This document shows positions 50,846 to 63,315 of a stretch of 64,000 nt of DNA, piece by piece. Under the pieces are notes generated by a model that was not told where the DNA came from, searched no databases, and was given only the letters and a program-made list of their open reading frames with translations. Within the stretch, counting starts at the first letter, position 1, and every line of letters begins with the position of its first letter. This stretch comes from Volvariella volvacea V23 (lineage: Eukaryota > Basidiomycota > Agaricomycetes > Agaricales > Pluteaceae): NCBI GenBank assembly GCA_000349905.1, contig KB722737.1:1999359-2063358 (forward strand), given 5' to 3'. A program made the translations under genes and the position numbers.

Positions 50846-52077
50846 ATGTCCTTGGGCTCTGACCATCTCAATCAGCAGGACCAAAACGAGCATCCACCAT
50901 CAAAACTCCCTCTCTATGAGGCGAGCACCCAATGTCGGAACTGGAGATATTCGCCGGAGAAATTGGCTTCAATTCGCACAATCCTTAATGAAGCTGCTGT
51001 CACCGCCATCCGCAATAAAATCGAGGCAAATGAGGTGAGCAGTGACGCCTTCCCTGGCGAATACACTTGAATATATCCAGCCAGGATCTTCTGCAGACGT
51101 CTCTTTTCTTTCGGCAGATGAAGAGGTCCTGCTTGTGAAGCTCTACATCACTAAAATCACGCAATTATGCGGTTTGTTCCAGTTCCCAGAAGAGGTGCAA
51201 GCAACAGCCATCACCTACCTCAAACGGTTTTACTTGAAGAACACCGTTATGGATTGGCATCCCAAGAACGTCATGTGGGGTTGGCCGTCTTCTACATCAC
51301 ATTAGGAACTCACAGTGGACAGGTTGACTGCGCTGTTCTTGGCCACAAAAACGACCAACAATCCAATATCCCTAGAGGTTTATACAAAGCGAATCAAGGG
51401 AACAGCCCCTTCGGATGTTTTGGACCTCGAGTTCCTCGTTGCCCAGAGCCTGAATTTCGAGTTTGCAGTGTGGCACGCACATCGAGCATTGTGGGGTTTA
51501 TGGCTGGATTTTCAAGTAGGCTCCTTTCACTATTTCCTATTGGTCTCAGTACGACGGAACGCAGAACCTTCCCGACGGTACGCTGGGTCCAGAAGTCTAT
51601 GACGAGGCCCTTGTGCAAGTTCGTGCTTTGCGGCTAACAGATGCGGAGCTCATTTATACACCATCGCAAATCGCTCTTGCAGCGTTGTCAACCGTTGTGC
51701 CGGAGCTCTGTTCACAATGGTTACGCTCAAAACTTGCCTCTAATACATCAGATTCAGTCCTGTCAGCGAACGCTCTGGAGTCCACGCTAGAAGACATCAA
51801 GGCGCTAATTACGACAGCCGGTGTTGCACCTGATGTAGAGTCCGTTCGGGAGGTTGATCGAAGATTAAGGCTCTGCAAGAATCCAGAAAAGGTGGTAGGG
51901 AGTAAGTTATACTTGGCGAAGAAAGCAGCAGAGGAGCGAGAAGCGGAGGAGAAACGCCTTCGAAAGGCTGAGAGTGCACGCCAGGCCATGACCGGGAATG
52001 ATCCATTTGCTGCAAGTTCACTTGGGGAACCCAAGAGAGCTGGCCTAGTCGATTATGACGACGACGACGACGACTGA
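50846..52077 (+). CDS. CCL1: Cyclin H, TFIIH/CAK cyclin (CCL1)
   Basis: Regulatory partner of CDK7/Kin28 in TFIIH; needed for Pol II CTD phosphorylation. LYEASTQCRNWRYSPEKL is the classic cyclin H N-terminal motif. Cyclin box 1: LLVKLYITKITQLCGLF, FPEEVQATAITYLKRFYL, HPKNVMLTALFLATKTTN; YEFLVAQSL-like segment DLEFLVAQSLNFEFAVW. Box 2: LRLTDAELIYTPSQIALAAL. A charged coiled tail (KAAEEREAEEKRLRKAES) and an Asp run end the protein. Four or five exons. The start is the first ATG after the divergent promoter. Confidence 0.93.
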
Positions 52078-52387
52078 ACACACGATTGGCAGTATTAGTC
52101 TAGAGACAATATAAATGTATTTCTAAATCGCATAAATATGCGTGAACACCCTGAATACCCGGCAAGAAGCATACAGGAGATGTAGAAGAAATCGTCGATG
52201 TTGGCTTCACATTGACCCTCCAAGCTGTGGCGATACATCATGGAGGGCTTCGATAGAGCCAGTGTGGGATACCATTACACGTCGTACATTATTCCGTTTC
52301 AATCAAAGGCATGATATGGATACTCGTACAGTGAAGTGTGCACGTAACAATGGGAGATGAAAGTCCAGAATACAACAATATGGACGC
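52078..52387. other. Convergent intergenic spacer
   Basis: 310 bp between the stops of cyclin H and the DUF1764 gene. AT-rich 3' flanks on both sides; no gene seen. Confidence 0.4.
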
Positions 52388-53018
52388 TCAAAAACCTGAA
52401 AAAAGGTAATCGTAATTGGTCTGTCCGTGCACAAATCCGATGAAACTTACAACAATCACAATCAAACGGACAAAGCGGAGTGTCTGGTGTCATGTTAATC
52501 ATGAAATCACTTTTTGACATTGAAAGTGCCATACCTCCACCCTGCATGCTAATGCCTAATTCATCCTCTTTATAGATGTTCCAACCCTCTTCCGTTTTGC
52601 GCCCTAGGCACGTCAGAGAAGGGCACTTGGAACAACGAGAGACCAACGCACGAGGTCCAGATCCTCTTGAATCAGCAAACTTCGCGTTATCATCATTACT
52701 ACCCTCCGACTTTGGTCTGGGAGATTTGACAGATCTTGGCTTTTCCCCAGCTTTGGGCCTGTCGAGCTTCACTTTTTTCGAGGGAAGGGACGTATCTACC
52801 ACAGTGACAGGTGCAGGCCGCTTCGCCGACGACTTTTGGTCAGCGCCAGGGGGAGCAGGAGACGCTGATTTGGCAGCCAAGGCGGGCTTTGTTGTGGGAG
52901 AGGCATTACGCTTCTTTTTCCTGCCATTTTTCTGGCTTTTCACGGGAGATAGGGAAGAGGAAACGGACGGCTTTGGTGATTTGCCCTTGGCCGCAAAGAT
53001 GTCGTCAATTTCAGACAT
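52388..53018 (-). CDS. DUF1764 family protein
   Basis: Small eukaryotic protein of unknown function. MSEIDDIFAAKGK is followed by a Lys/Ser/Pro/Ala-rich disordered part (KSQKNGRKKKRNASP) and FADSRGSGPRRKTEEGWNIYK, EDELGISMQGGGDTPLCPFD, and CDCCF-stop: the full DUF1764 C-terminal signature. Four exons; the last exon holds only the end of Cys plus Phe and stop (T|GTAAGT..CAG|GTTTTTGA). The four Cys of CPFDCDCC could bind zinc. Basic N-terminal half suggests nuclear or nucleolar location. Divergent from SWI1. Confidence 0.9.
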
Positions 53019-53375
53019 CGTTGTTGAAAACCATGTCAGAAACAGAAGGAAAAAATTGCTGGGTGCACTGGCTGGGTCACATCAGCATGTCACATCGGGT
53101 CACAGGCTGTGTGCGTTCGGGCATGTCACGCTGGTGGGATATACTGAGGAGCGAGGGGGCTAGTTGCTGTGAACTGGGTCAGAATCTGCGCTATCCGGCG
53201 GGTTTGCAATTTGGCGTGTTCTTGTCTATCTCCGTGAAGTGGCTGCAAAGTATCGGGGTAAGGACTCGGGAATTGACTAAATTGGCAATTCACAACGGTT
53301 GCACTTATCCCGCCAACGAAGCTTCTCACAGTCTCCTCATTGCCGTGGTCCTCGCATCCAAACGCACGATCCCAG
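53019..53375. promoter_or_regulatory. Divergent intergenic region, DUF1764 / SWI1
   Basis: 357 bp between the two starts. A long plus frame crosses it and joins SWI1 coding sequence, but contains nothing conserved upstream of the ATG at 53376. Confidence 0.4.
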
Positions 53376-56300
53376 ATGCTGTGGGTATTTCTCGCCACCA
53401 ACTAGCCTCAGTCCACTTACAATCTCTCCCCAGTCCGCAAAATGGCCAGCCGTTGCGTCCCCAACAACCCCAAGCCGGTCTCCAGTCCTTTCTGCCACAG
53501 TCAGCGGGCTTCGAAAACCCGTCGTATTTCAACCTCGATCCATCTCAGGCGGCTAAACAGATGGCTGCTCTTAATGCTGCTAGTCAAGCGAGAATAGCAC
53601 AGAACCGTCCACCTGGCCCTCCTCTTTCTCTTGGCGGAACAAGTTCGGGGTCATATCTCGGAGGAATAAATCCTACAAATCCAGCTGCCAGTCACGACAA
53701 TCTCCCTGGTTCCATTAGCACACAATCCAACTTCCCCATGTCTAACGGCCATGTAATGCCTTCGACCGCCAATTCTGCCGTTCCCGCTCTCGTGGATCCT
53801 TCCCTAGCCCCGCCCAATGCCTTACCCAGAAATCCGATGCAACCATCCCAACACCAGATGGCTGCAACAACCAAACAAAGACAACAGCATTTCTTGAATG
53901 GTCTGGCCAATATCATGGCCAAACGGAACACTCCTCTGCCCCCTGCCCTTACAGGTGTTCATGTACCCAATTACGACCCAAACAACACGATGTGGAAAAT
54001 GATCGAGCCGTCGCCGACCGAGATTGGATCGTTTCGTCTGGCAGGGAAAGATGTGGATTTATTCAGACTATGGGGGACCGTGTTGCAGCATGGTGGAGGC
54101 TCTGCAGTGCGTCATATCCGCATCGCTTTTGATCGTCCTTGCCTCTAACTTCATTTCAAGTTGCAAGCCAACAATGGTTGGGCATCGTTATTACCTTTAT
54201 TCGACTTACCTGAAGAGTTCATACAACCTAATGGCACACCAGTCTCAGTGGCAGTACTCCTGATGCAGCATTACTTGAGCATTCTTTACCCTTTCGAAGA
54301 GGTATATAAGAAGAACATACAAGAACAGCAAAAGAGGGCACAAATGATATCCAGGCAAGCAGGTCAAGGCCAACCTTCGATGGCAGCTCCTCCCAACCCA
54401 AATCGGCAAGTACAAGGTGGCGCGCAGCCACCAAGCATACCGGCACAACGGGGCCCGTTGAACTCAACCATTCAAGGAGTGGTGGGTCATGCGCCAAATT
54501 CAAACGTTCAACACCCCCAAGCACCACTCACGCCTCAGCCTCCACAGCAAACCCCAGCTCCACCAATTGGCGACCCATCACAACTGGCACAAGGGAATAT
54601 GTCTAACCCAGGTGCTGCTTCGGGGACAGAACTCTCAGCTTCCCAGGCACAACTTGAAGGCGCTTCTGCAGATCAAGACCCCCAACGAATAAAACGGAAG
54701 CTAGATGCGGAAGATGAAGACAATAAACGGGCAAGACAAAAGACAGGTGTGTATCTGGCGTTTCCCTTCCTCCATTGATAACTCATGGTCATTATTCTTT
54801 CCATTCCCAGGTTCTGACGTTCCTGAGGCTGTAAGTGAAATCAGAGCTACCAGGGCTGAGTACTCATCCTTCCACGTCTTCACTACAGTCTATACCACCT
54901 GCACCTAACACTCGTGCGCCTCCTGGACTCCCTGCAAATGGCTTACCATCCGCGGTCAATTCAAGACAACCCACACGAAGAAAAATGGAGTACGTGCCCA
55001 CGCGCCGGGAGGTTGAAACCTGTGGTGGAAGGAATCTAGAGTTAATAGAGGCAGAGCACGCGGCTTTGACTCAACGCCGGCCTCTCAGAGATGTCAGTGA
55101 TTGGGGGACCATTGACACCGACGCTCTTACCTTCTCAATACGGTCCAGACTTTCGAACGAATTGTCTTACGCCTTGACGACATTCACCCTACTTTCCACC
55201 ATGCGAGGTCAGCAGCCTGGGACTGGTTTCCCTATCAATCAATGTCCCGACCTCTTGGATGAAGTTCTCGATCTAGTTCAAGAGCAAGCCTTTGGTAGTG
55301 TTAATGACGAATCGGACTTCGTCATGGTTGATGAAGAGTATCCATATATGTTCACAAATCGCGAACTCATGAATCTCGTATCCGAGAAAGAGGCCGCGCC
55401 GTTTGCTGCTCTGGACACTTTGCACTCACAGCATTTGAAGGAGTCTGGCACCATACAACAACCGAGTAGTCTTCTCCTGACGGTATTCAATATCATTCGC
55501 AACTTATCCATCATCGAAAGTAATGCGGAATTTTTGTCGAGACACGAGCGAATTCTCGACGTCCTCCTGCGCGCAACAGCCATTACGACAGCGGACAACA
55601 GTACCCCAAGGCCTCTATCATCGGCGTTATCACTTGCGGATATCATCTTACTGCGCAAGAATGTCTTGCAAACATTGACCGGTCTAGGCCCACTAATGCA
55701 TTTCCCATCAACAGCCCCGCCCTCGCCTTCAACACTGCGGATCGTTCGACGATTGTTTCGCCTACTGGCCTCCTATCTAGTTGACCCTTGTGATTCCCTT
55801 CCTCCCTCCTCATGTTCCTCCATGCCATATACTACCAACCCCAGGCCACCTGTCCTACCCGACATGGCACTAGATGCCTTCACTAAACTCACACAAGCGG
55901 ACTCGAATCGGCAGATTTTTGCGAAGGTTGTTCCCCAGGAGCAGCTCGGACAGCTCTTTAATGCCCTCGTTCACCGCCTGCCGATCCTTGACGCGGACTT
56001 TCAATTGGCTCTCAGGGAGTCGTGGCTCAGCTATCTGGAGAAGAACATCATGGCGATCTATTCCTTGGCTTTCCTTGCTCCTCCAGACCTGAAACAGAAG
56101 GTTATAACAGACAGAAAACTTGGTTTCAGGGGCGTGATGTTCAAATTGGTTCAGCGGTGTCTGCGATTATCGAACAACGAAAATCGGGCATGGTTTTTGG
56201 TGTGCGCTCGGAGGGCAATTGAAACAATGAAGGTGTTGGACGACGGTGGAGATAAATTTGACTCGCCCAAGGCAGTCATGGCCCCAATTTTATCGTTCGG

Positions 56301-56457
56301 TATGGGCTTCGGAGAGCCTGGGGATACTGGGATTGAAAAAGGAACTGGCATGCTTGGTGGGCAGAGAGATCTGGCTTTGGAGTTGCTTCTACTCCCCATT
56401 CTCAATTCGGACGAGATTATGTTTGGAGAATTGGATAGCTTGGTCCGTGTTGAATGA
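53376..56457 (+). CDS. SWI1: SWI/SNF complex subunit SWI1 (ARID domain)
   Basis: DNA-binding subunit of the SWI/SNF remodeller. The start is inferred: a 5-nt exon ATGCT at 53376, donor GTGGGT, acceptor CCCCAG|T at about 53433, giving MLPQNGQPLRPQQPQ. Gln/Pro/Asn-rich N-terminus follows (YFNLDPSQAAKQMAALNAAS). The ARID core is WKMIEPSPTEIGSFRL, DVDLFRLWGTVLQHGGG, intron, NNGWASLLPLFDLPEEF, LLMQHYLSILYPFEEVY. After a Gln/Pro linker with KRKLDAEDEDNKRAR comes a helical domain (RRKMEYVPTRREVETCGG to the end) typical of SWI1 C-termini. Five exons. If the tiny exon is wrong, the first in-frame Met is at about 53561. Confidence 0.88.
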
Positions 56458-56710
56458 TTTCGTTATATGAGTATTGTACGCTTGGTTTTGTCTGTAGATA
56501 GTGTTGGGTATTTAATTTGGTAGATCGATCAATGTGCATGACCATTAGAGTCTGTGTCATGCAGGAGCGGTAGAAGCCGCATCCATCAAATCATCCTATC
56601 GCCCTCCCAGCCTCAGCCTCCAAATGCGCGCCCGCAGCGCCCTCTCGAGCGTCGTTCAATCAGTGGAGCCCTAACTCCAATCCAAACATTCTCTACCACA
56701 CACTTCATCA

Positions 56711-58780
56711 ATGGCTGACCAGCATAATATTCCGCCACCCACCTATTCGCAAGGTGTTCTAAATCCTACAGACGACGTGCGCCCGCACCTCGCCACGCCC
56801 ACAGAACCACAGATTCTCATTGCTCCTTCGGTCGATTCAGTCAATTTCCAAAAGGGATATTTGGGAGCAGAAGAAGAGCGGGCAGCCATCGAAGGAGAGC
56901 TGCAGATTAAGGACGCCGAACCTGGCCGTTGGGATAAAGTGTAAGTCCCTCCTGGGTATGCGCTACGCTGTACTAGACAAGATTCCACCAGCACGGTATC
57001 TTTGCAGACGCTGGAAGCAGCCTACGGGAGGGAAATAGAACTCGCCCTGTCTGAGATCATCCTCTACAACCAACAAGATGACGAACGTAGCAGCATGCCC
57101 TCATCGTTCCTGTTTTCAATACCTCTCATGCCAGATACCCCTCAATCTTTCCAAACGTCTTTCTCGTCTTTGAAGCATGTGTTGAAAGCTACATTACGGC
57201 CCAATGACTCGAGCGTCCTACCAGTAACAAGGGCTCTCCATGTGCACACGAAACGATATACGTCTCACTCATATAGCATCCCAGTTGCCCCGAGCACGCA
57301 CAGAGTCAATTTACCGACCCACTGCGAGGTGGAAATACCCAGGGCGACATTCACTGCTGGCGAAGCAATCCCAATCTATGTCACTGTACCTTCTCCAAAC
57401 CGTGAGCTGGTTGTAGAGCAAGGGTTAAGGCTACGCAATATCAGAGTCGAATTGGTTCGAATCGTCCAAGTAGCGAAGGATGAGGAATTGCCGCTCAGCG
57501 ATTTGGACTCTGTATTTGAAGAGCAGAGTCAAGTTGTCAGTCCTTATCCACCTCGAGCGGAGCCATCTTCGACGAAACCCTCAGCACTGGAAAGGGACAT
57601 CCCTCCGTCCTCGTCTTCAAAGGAACCTGTTTCTCCGTCATCGTCGTTTGCGACTTTTAAAGAAATGTTGGCGCGTTCAGGCGCGTCATGTCGCTTTCAT
57701 TCCAGTCGACCCGTCAAATTACGATTCGTTCTCCACCAACCGTCTCCATCGGGCTCACCATTGGACAACTCCTTAGCGCTGTCCAATGGCGAACATCGCC
57801 TGTTGGAGCATGACGCCGAGTGTGCGTCTATCAGTCAGAGGACACTTCTGCACTCGATCAGCTTTCGCATCCACGTTCACATCTCCTTCGTTAATGTCAT
57901 GACGCGTAGCGAGCAGATATCCCTGGTTGCGATCCCAGTAGTCATCTTACCACCTCCAGCACCTTTGCCCGAAGTGCCCCAGACTATCGATGCAGCCTAC
58001 CAAAAGAAACACGACCGTCCCCCGGCCAAAACGAACAGGCATGAAGACGTTGACCCGTTCATTCCGCATTACACAGAAGGTGAAGCGGGTCCCAGTGCAC
58101 TTCCTAATGGAGCGCCACCACCCTTTGAAGATGCTCCTCCCCCGTTTTTCCCTTCTGCTTCGGAGCCTTCGACGTCTAATCGCCTGCCAACATTTTTCGA
58201 GGCCGAGCATGAGATCATTGTTCCTAGCCATGAACAACAGGACTATGCCACTCTAGCCTCCTTTTCCCCAATTTTTGCAGGGGAAGGTATCCTTTTTGGC
58301 TTTCCGTCATCACAGCAGTTTGATGGTCACGACGACTTACAGCGACTGGCAACACCGCCCCCATCTTTAGAGATGGCTACCAGAGATACAGATCTGACAT
58401 CGCTTGCGGAAATCCGAGAACCAGACCGGGCGCTGGAGGCTCTTGGTCTTGTTCTTGAGCAACATGAAGAAAGCATTGGAGTCGAGCAGCCGCCTCCTCC
58501 TCCTGCCATGGACGATCCATCGGATCCGCCCCCTCTTATTGATTCTGACTTCAGGTCGCTAGATGCACCAACACAAGGTTCACCACCTAGATCATCATCC
58601 TCATCGCACCTGCCCTACATAATGAACGAGCCGCCGGGTCTGCAGACACCACCGCCACCAGCACAGTCCATCATTCCTGAGGCTCGGTCAGGGGATGGAA
58701 ATGCTCCGCCACCCTACCTCATCCCAGAACCCCATCCAGATGTTGTACACGTTATTCGCCCACCGCCGTACATGGATTAA
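56711..58780 (+). CDS. Alpha-arrestin-like protein with PPxY motifs
   Basis: Adaptor that recruits a Rsp5/NEDD4-type ubiquitin ligase to membrane cargo. MADQHNIPPPTYSQG contains a first PPxY (PPTY). Arrestin-fold stretches: GYLGAEEERAAIEGELQ, ELALSEIILYNQ, FLFSIPLMPDTPQSF, YSIPVAPSTHRVNLPTHCEV, VELVRIVQVAKDEE, FRIHVHISFVNV. The long C-terminal region is Pro/Ser-rich and ends with PPPYLIPE and RPPPYMD, two more PPxY motifs. One intron, with donor AAA|GTGTAA needed to keep the frame (the stronger-looking GT|GTAAGT would shift it). N- and C-terminal PPxY motifs fit ubiquitin-dependent endocytosis control. Confidence 0.88.
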
Positions 58781-59084
58781 CGGGTAGACAACCTCGATTT
58801 AGAGGCACCTTCGACAGCTTTGTTGTTATACGTCGTTTCTTAACTTACCTGTGTAAATGTAGCACTTTTTAAACTGCACATGCCCCACTATCTTCTCATT
58901 AACACCCACAACGAACCATTGTATAACACACCGGAGATCACCATACTTGCCGCGATCTAATATGCAAGCTTTCCACATGATCAACAGGGAGATATTACAT
59001 GTCATGCAAATATGATAACAGGAAAAACGGAAATCATAGAGACAAAAGTCAGAGAAAACCTGGTGTATATATAGGATGATACGA
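58781..59084. other. Convergent intergenic spacer
   Basis: 304 bp between the stops of the arrestin and the Rab5 gene; AT-rich 3' flanks, no gene seen. Confidence 0.4.
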
Positions 59085-60174
59085 TCAGCAATTGCACGCA
59101 TCCTTTGGCTTGTTGGCGTTCTCTTCGAGGTTGACATTGCCTTCTTGACCAGGGGTGGTTGATCGACCAGCAGCACCTGGTCTACCTGAGCCGCGCTGGG
59201 CTGCAAGGATGTGCTCGATGGGGATTTTCTTGGCTGCGGTTGCAGAACCAAGCCCAGAAGGTAGGCCGATTAGGTTCAGATAGGAGGGAATTATATTGCA
59301 CAACATACCAATCTCTGTGAAAATCTCCACAATACCCTCTCCAGTCTTTGCACTAGTTTCAAAGAAGAGAAGTCCAGCTTCCGTAGCATAAGCCTGCGCC
59401 TCCTCCTTCGGGACTTGTCGCAAACTCTCTGGCTCTGCATCCTGCAAGCTAGGGGCTTCGCCGGGTGTGGCAGTGGCATCGTCTGCTTCATCTTCGGTAT
59501 CTGGTGAAGACGCACTTGTTGAAGACGATGCCGATGGTTGGACAAGATCGACTTTGTTTCCTGCCAGGGCAATGACGATGTTGGGGTTGGCTTGTCTCTG
59601 CAGCTCCTTGACCCATGATTTGGCTTTCTCTAAACTGGAGGACTTGGTAACGTCATAGACGACGACAGCAGCTTGTGCATTGCGATAGTACATGGGCTAG
59701 CGCAGTGATAAGAATATGAAAGATGGGGATGAGCTGGGAATCTGAAATGGCTCACGGCAAGGGAGTGAAATCGCTCTTGGCCAGCCGTGTCCCAAATCTC
59801 ATAACGCAATACTCTGTCCTCGAGACGGCACTTCTGGGTCAAGAACGCAGCGCCAATGGTCGGCTCCTTATTTGGTTGGAACTCGTTGGAAACCTGTTGA
59901 TTTCAAGCGGGTCAAGAGGTTGTCGATGAGTTTGGGGATATGTTTGACACACGAATCGCAGCACAACAGACGACTTCCCGACTGCAGCTTCGCCTGGATG
60001 GTTGAAAGAGATGGAATCAATACGATAGTCGATGCCAAAGCCGTGGCGAGAGATTATTTGGCCGATACGGCTGGAGCGGAGTATGGTGGCGACGCGGATG
60101 AGAAGGAACGCACCCAACAAAACAAGCTTAACCTGAACGGACTTGTCAACGGGGCCTGATGCAGACTCTGACAT
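59085..60174 (-). CDS. YPT5: Rab5-type small GTPase (Ypt5/Vps21)
   Basis: Early-endosome fusion GTPase. [21 protein letters not shown], intron, [14 protein letters not shown] (P-loop GEAAVGKS after splicing), [16 protein letters not shown] (switch I), [15 protein letters not shown] (switch II), [25 protein letters not shown] (G4) and [12 protein letters not shown] (G5). An insertion of about 45 acidic/Ser-rich residues lies between G4 and G5 ([17 protein letters not shown] and following). C-terminus DACNC is a CxC-type geranylgeranylation site. Five or six exons; the intron inside TEI|AKKIP (59232-59308 area) was set by frame. Symbol is by similarity; yeasts have several Rab5 paralogues. Confidence 0.92.
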
Positions 60175-60651
60175 AATGCTAGCGAAATGAACGGGATAAG
60201 GGGAGCAGCTGCGGGACGATGGTGGTGGGGAGCTGTGAGTACGTTTGTTTGTCTAGCTTGGTGTGACAATTACAAACCACAACATCCATCCTCTGCTGTC
60301 CTGCTGAGCGTGCAGAGCCGCGTCCGTCCTCATCACATCTCGGTTTTCTGTGGGACCCAAGCCTGGATTTCCTGGCATGCAGTGCCAGGGACACGCACCC
60401 ATTTTCCAATCAGCAATGGCGACCTGAGTGTTCCGCAATCCCGCTACCGGCCATATGCGCACAACCNNNNNNNNNNNNNNNNNNNNNNNNNNNNNNNNNN
60501 NNNNNNNNNNNNNNNNNNNNNNNNNNNNNNNNNNNNNNNNNNNNNNNNNNNNNNNNNNNNNNNNNNGGCCGCGTTCCGGCGGAGTAGATTTGCCCCGCAT
60601 GCGGGCTGGCTGAGTACTTATTTTGGCTTGCGATCCAGCTACCCCACAATC
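60175..60651. promoter_or_regulatory. Divergent intergenic region with scaffold gap, Rab5 / acyl-CoA ligase
   Basis: 477 bp between the two starts, including 100 N of unknown true size. Frames spanning the Ns are artefacts. No gene seen. Confidence 0.45.
60467..60566. other. Assembly gap (100 N)
   Basis: Exactly 100 N. The adjacent bases are of ordinary composition, so the cause is not evident. Confidence 0.99.
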
Positions 60652-63315
60652 ATGGCTCCCCACACTTCATTTACCCCCACCCCTGCTAGCGTACCCCCTG
60701 CCCATGCCACCTATCGTCTCAGAGAGTCCAACAGACCTCTTCCAGTCAACCACCATCCTCTGGTATTTTGTTCCTCTTCCACATCCCCTGCAGGTGCTCA
60801 TCAGACCGTCGAAGAACCCGTTGGCTTTCATATTGAGGGCAGCTCAGATTTACCCAGACAAGCTTGCTCTCCTGCATCCCAATGTTGAATACCCTGTTTA
60901 TTACTCCTTTGCCGTCTGGTGCGCCCCTTCGTCTGCACAGGTCCAGCTGAGCTCACATGAACTCTTTTAGGGCCCAACGTGTCCAAAACCTCGCATACGC
61001 GCTCATCCAAGCTGGGATAAGGCCTGGGGATCGTGTTGCCATTATTGCACCAAATTCGTGAGTGGGGCTCTGCACATCTCCTTAGATTTTGTCCAACATT
61101 TATTCTATCTGGCAGCCCGTTGATCGCAGGTATTCCCCCTGTCCTCATTCGATTTCTGCTATCCATAACACAACCTCGTGTCAGATGCTCACCATGGTGT
61201 CCTTGCTGCCCGTGCAATCATCTGTCCCATTAATACCCGACTCAAGCCACAGGAGGTCGAATATATCCTTGAGCACAGTGGCTCCAAGCTAATTCTCGTT
61301 GACCACGAGTATACCCACCTCATTAAAGGAACAAAAATACCCGTTATAGTATCCAATGATACCGGAAGAGCAGGAGATCCATATGAAGAATTCTTGACAT
61401 CCGGCAGAAAGTTCAGCAAGGAACAAGGTTGGAGCGGATTGGATGCCGAGCAAGACGAGAACGCCCCTGCGACACTGTGCTATACGTGAGCATCAATTTT
61501 GTGATTATCACACCCCGCAATTCATTTACCCCAATCACGTAGCTCTGGCACAACTGGAAGGGTATGTAGGACGACTTGTGTCCCTCCACCGGCTAATTGA
61601 TGTCCCACAGCCTAAAGGTGTTATATCAACACTACGAGGTATGTCGCCTACAGACTTGCAGTGCAAGGGTCACACTGATACTTTGCAGGCTCGTATTTGG
61701 CAGCTGTTGCAAATGCTGTCGAGGGGCGGTGAGTTTTATTCTACTCGTCCCATGTGTCGCGACTCACCCATGAATAGCATTACGAGAGATTCCACCTACC
61801 TTTGGTATATGTGATTATTTCCACTTGCAGCCATTCTCTAACGCCCTCAATAGGATTCTTCCTATGTTCCACGCCGCAGGTTGGACTTTTCCATGGACCA
61901 ACGTTTTTGCCTTCTCTACTCAGGTATTCGTCATCGCCACACCGCTGCAGACCCAACTGAGCCACCTCATTAGATTACATTGAGAACCGTCAACTTTACG
62001 CATATATGGCATCACCTACTTCACTCAGGGGTGACACACTACTGTGGAGCACCCACCGTTCAGGTATGGTACATAGATCTTATCTGCATATTGTATCTGA
62101 GTTTCTTAGATTGGAATCATCAACGACCCTGCTGCAAAAACTCCCCCTCAACCCGTTTCCGCGATTATAGGTGGGTACTGCCACTTTCATTGCCCAAAAG
62201 TAAAATTCAACCATCTTTATCAGCCGGTGCCGCTCCAACACCTCATCTCATCGGAGAGCTAGAAAAGCTTGGTATCACACCTGTCCATGTTTATGGGTTA
62301 ACGTAGGTTATTTCATTCGAGTGCGTATACTTGCTTGCTAATAGCATACGTTTCAGAGAGGTAATGTTCGCCACACAAAAGTCGGCTTTCCTGTATACTT
62401 AATTGCTCTTAGACATATGGCCCATTCACCCGCAACTATGTTCAGCCAGGATGGGCCAAGCTCTCGCTGCAAGAGCGCTCGAAGCTCATGGCAAGACAAG
62501 GGCACGCATTTGCGACTGCAGAGAGCGTTCGTGTCGTACAACCAGTTGATGAAGGGAATCTCGATGCTCCGGTAGTGGACGTCCCCCGGGATGGCAAGAC
62601 GTTGGGTGAAATTGTTACAAGGGGTAACATTGTCATGAAAGAAGTGCGTATTTTGACAGTAGTCCCCGCTGACTACCGATTCTCAATCACTACAGTACTT
62701 CCGCGATCCCGAGGCCACCAGAAAGGCCTTTGCGGGTGGTTACTTTAGGTCTGGTGATTTAGCTGTAATGCATCCCGACGGAACCATCGCCATACAAGAT
62801 AGAAGCAAGGACATAATCATCTCCGGAGGAGAGGTAAGGCACATATATCTGCCGTCGGCATTTCTAAATGGGAACCCACTTTAGAATGCATCTAGTCTCG
62901 CTATTGAGCAGGGTAAGCGGGATGGATTCATCATGCCCATCGAGAAGGAGCTCACTTCACTCCGTTCCGTTTCTTAGAGTTGGCATCACATCCTCACATT
63001 TTGGAAGTGAGCGTCGTCGCGCGAACACACCCTAAATGGGGGGAAAGGCCTATGGCCTTTGTTACTTTGCATCCTCAGCACACTGCACATTGGAAAGGTC
63101 GCCACCCCGAGTTTGCGGAGGATTTAAAGCGACACGCCAAGTCCCGCTTGCCTGGCTTCGCGTGCCCAGAGTGGGTAGAGGTCGTTCCCGAGTTGCCAGT
63201 AAGTTCCGCCAGCAGTCTGGAGACACATCTTTCATTTGACTCTTTATATTAGAAAACCTCAACCGGCAAAATTCTCAAGACCGAGCTACGCAAGGTCGCA
63301 GCAGCCAAATTATAG
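60652..63315 (+). CDS. AMP-forming acyl-CoA ligase, probably peroxisomal
   Basis: ANL-superfamily enzyme activating a carboxylic acid to its CoA ester; nearest in style to the medium-chain/plant AAE11-like and 4-coumarate ligase groups. Exon 1: [18 protein letters not shown] to PVNHHPL; intron ends GTCGAAG and exon 2 opens [20 protein letters not shown]. Then [40 protein letters not shown], the AMP-binding loop [21 protein letters not shown] (split by two introns), [57 protein letters not shown] and the catalytic Lys in [14 protein letters not shown]. About 16 short exons. Ends AAAKL; AKL fits the PTS1 consensus. Acid substrate unknown. Confidence 0.9.

Noticed and set aside
52811..53375. Long plus-strand open frame reaching into SWI1 (445 codons in all)
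   Set aside because: Its first part is antisense to the DUF1764 gene and the middle has no conserved motif; only the part after 53433 is SWI1 coding.
60187..60888. Open frame running through the second N gap
   Set aside because: Artefact of the gap; the ligase start at 60652 and its intron define the real frame.
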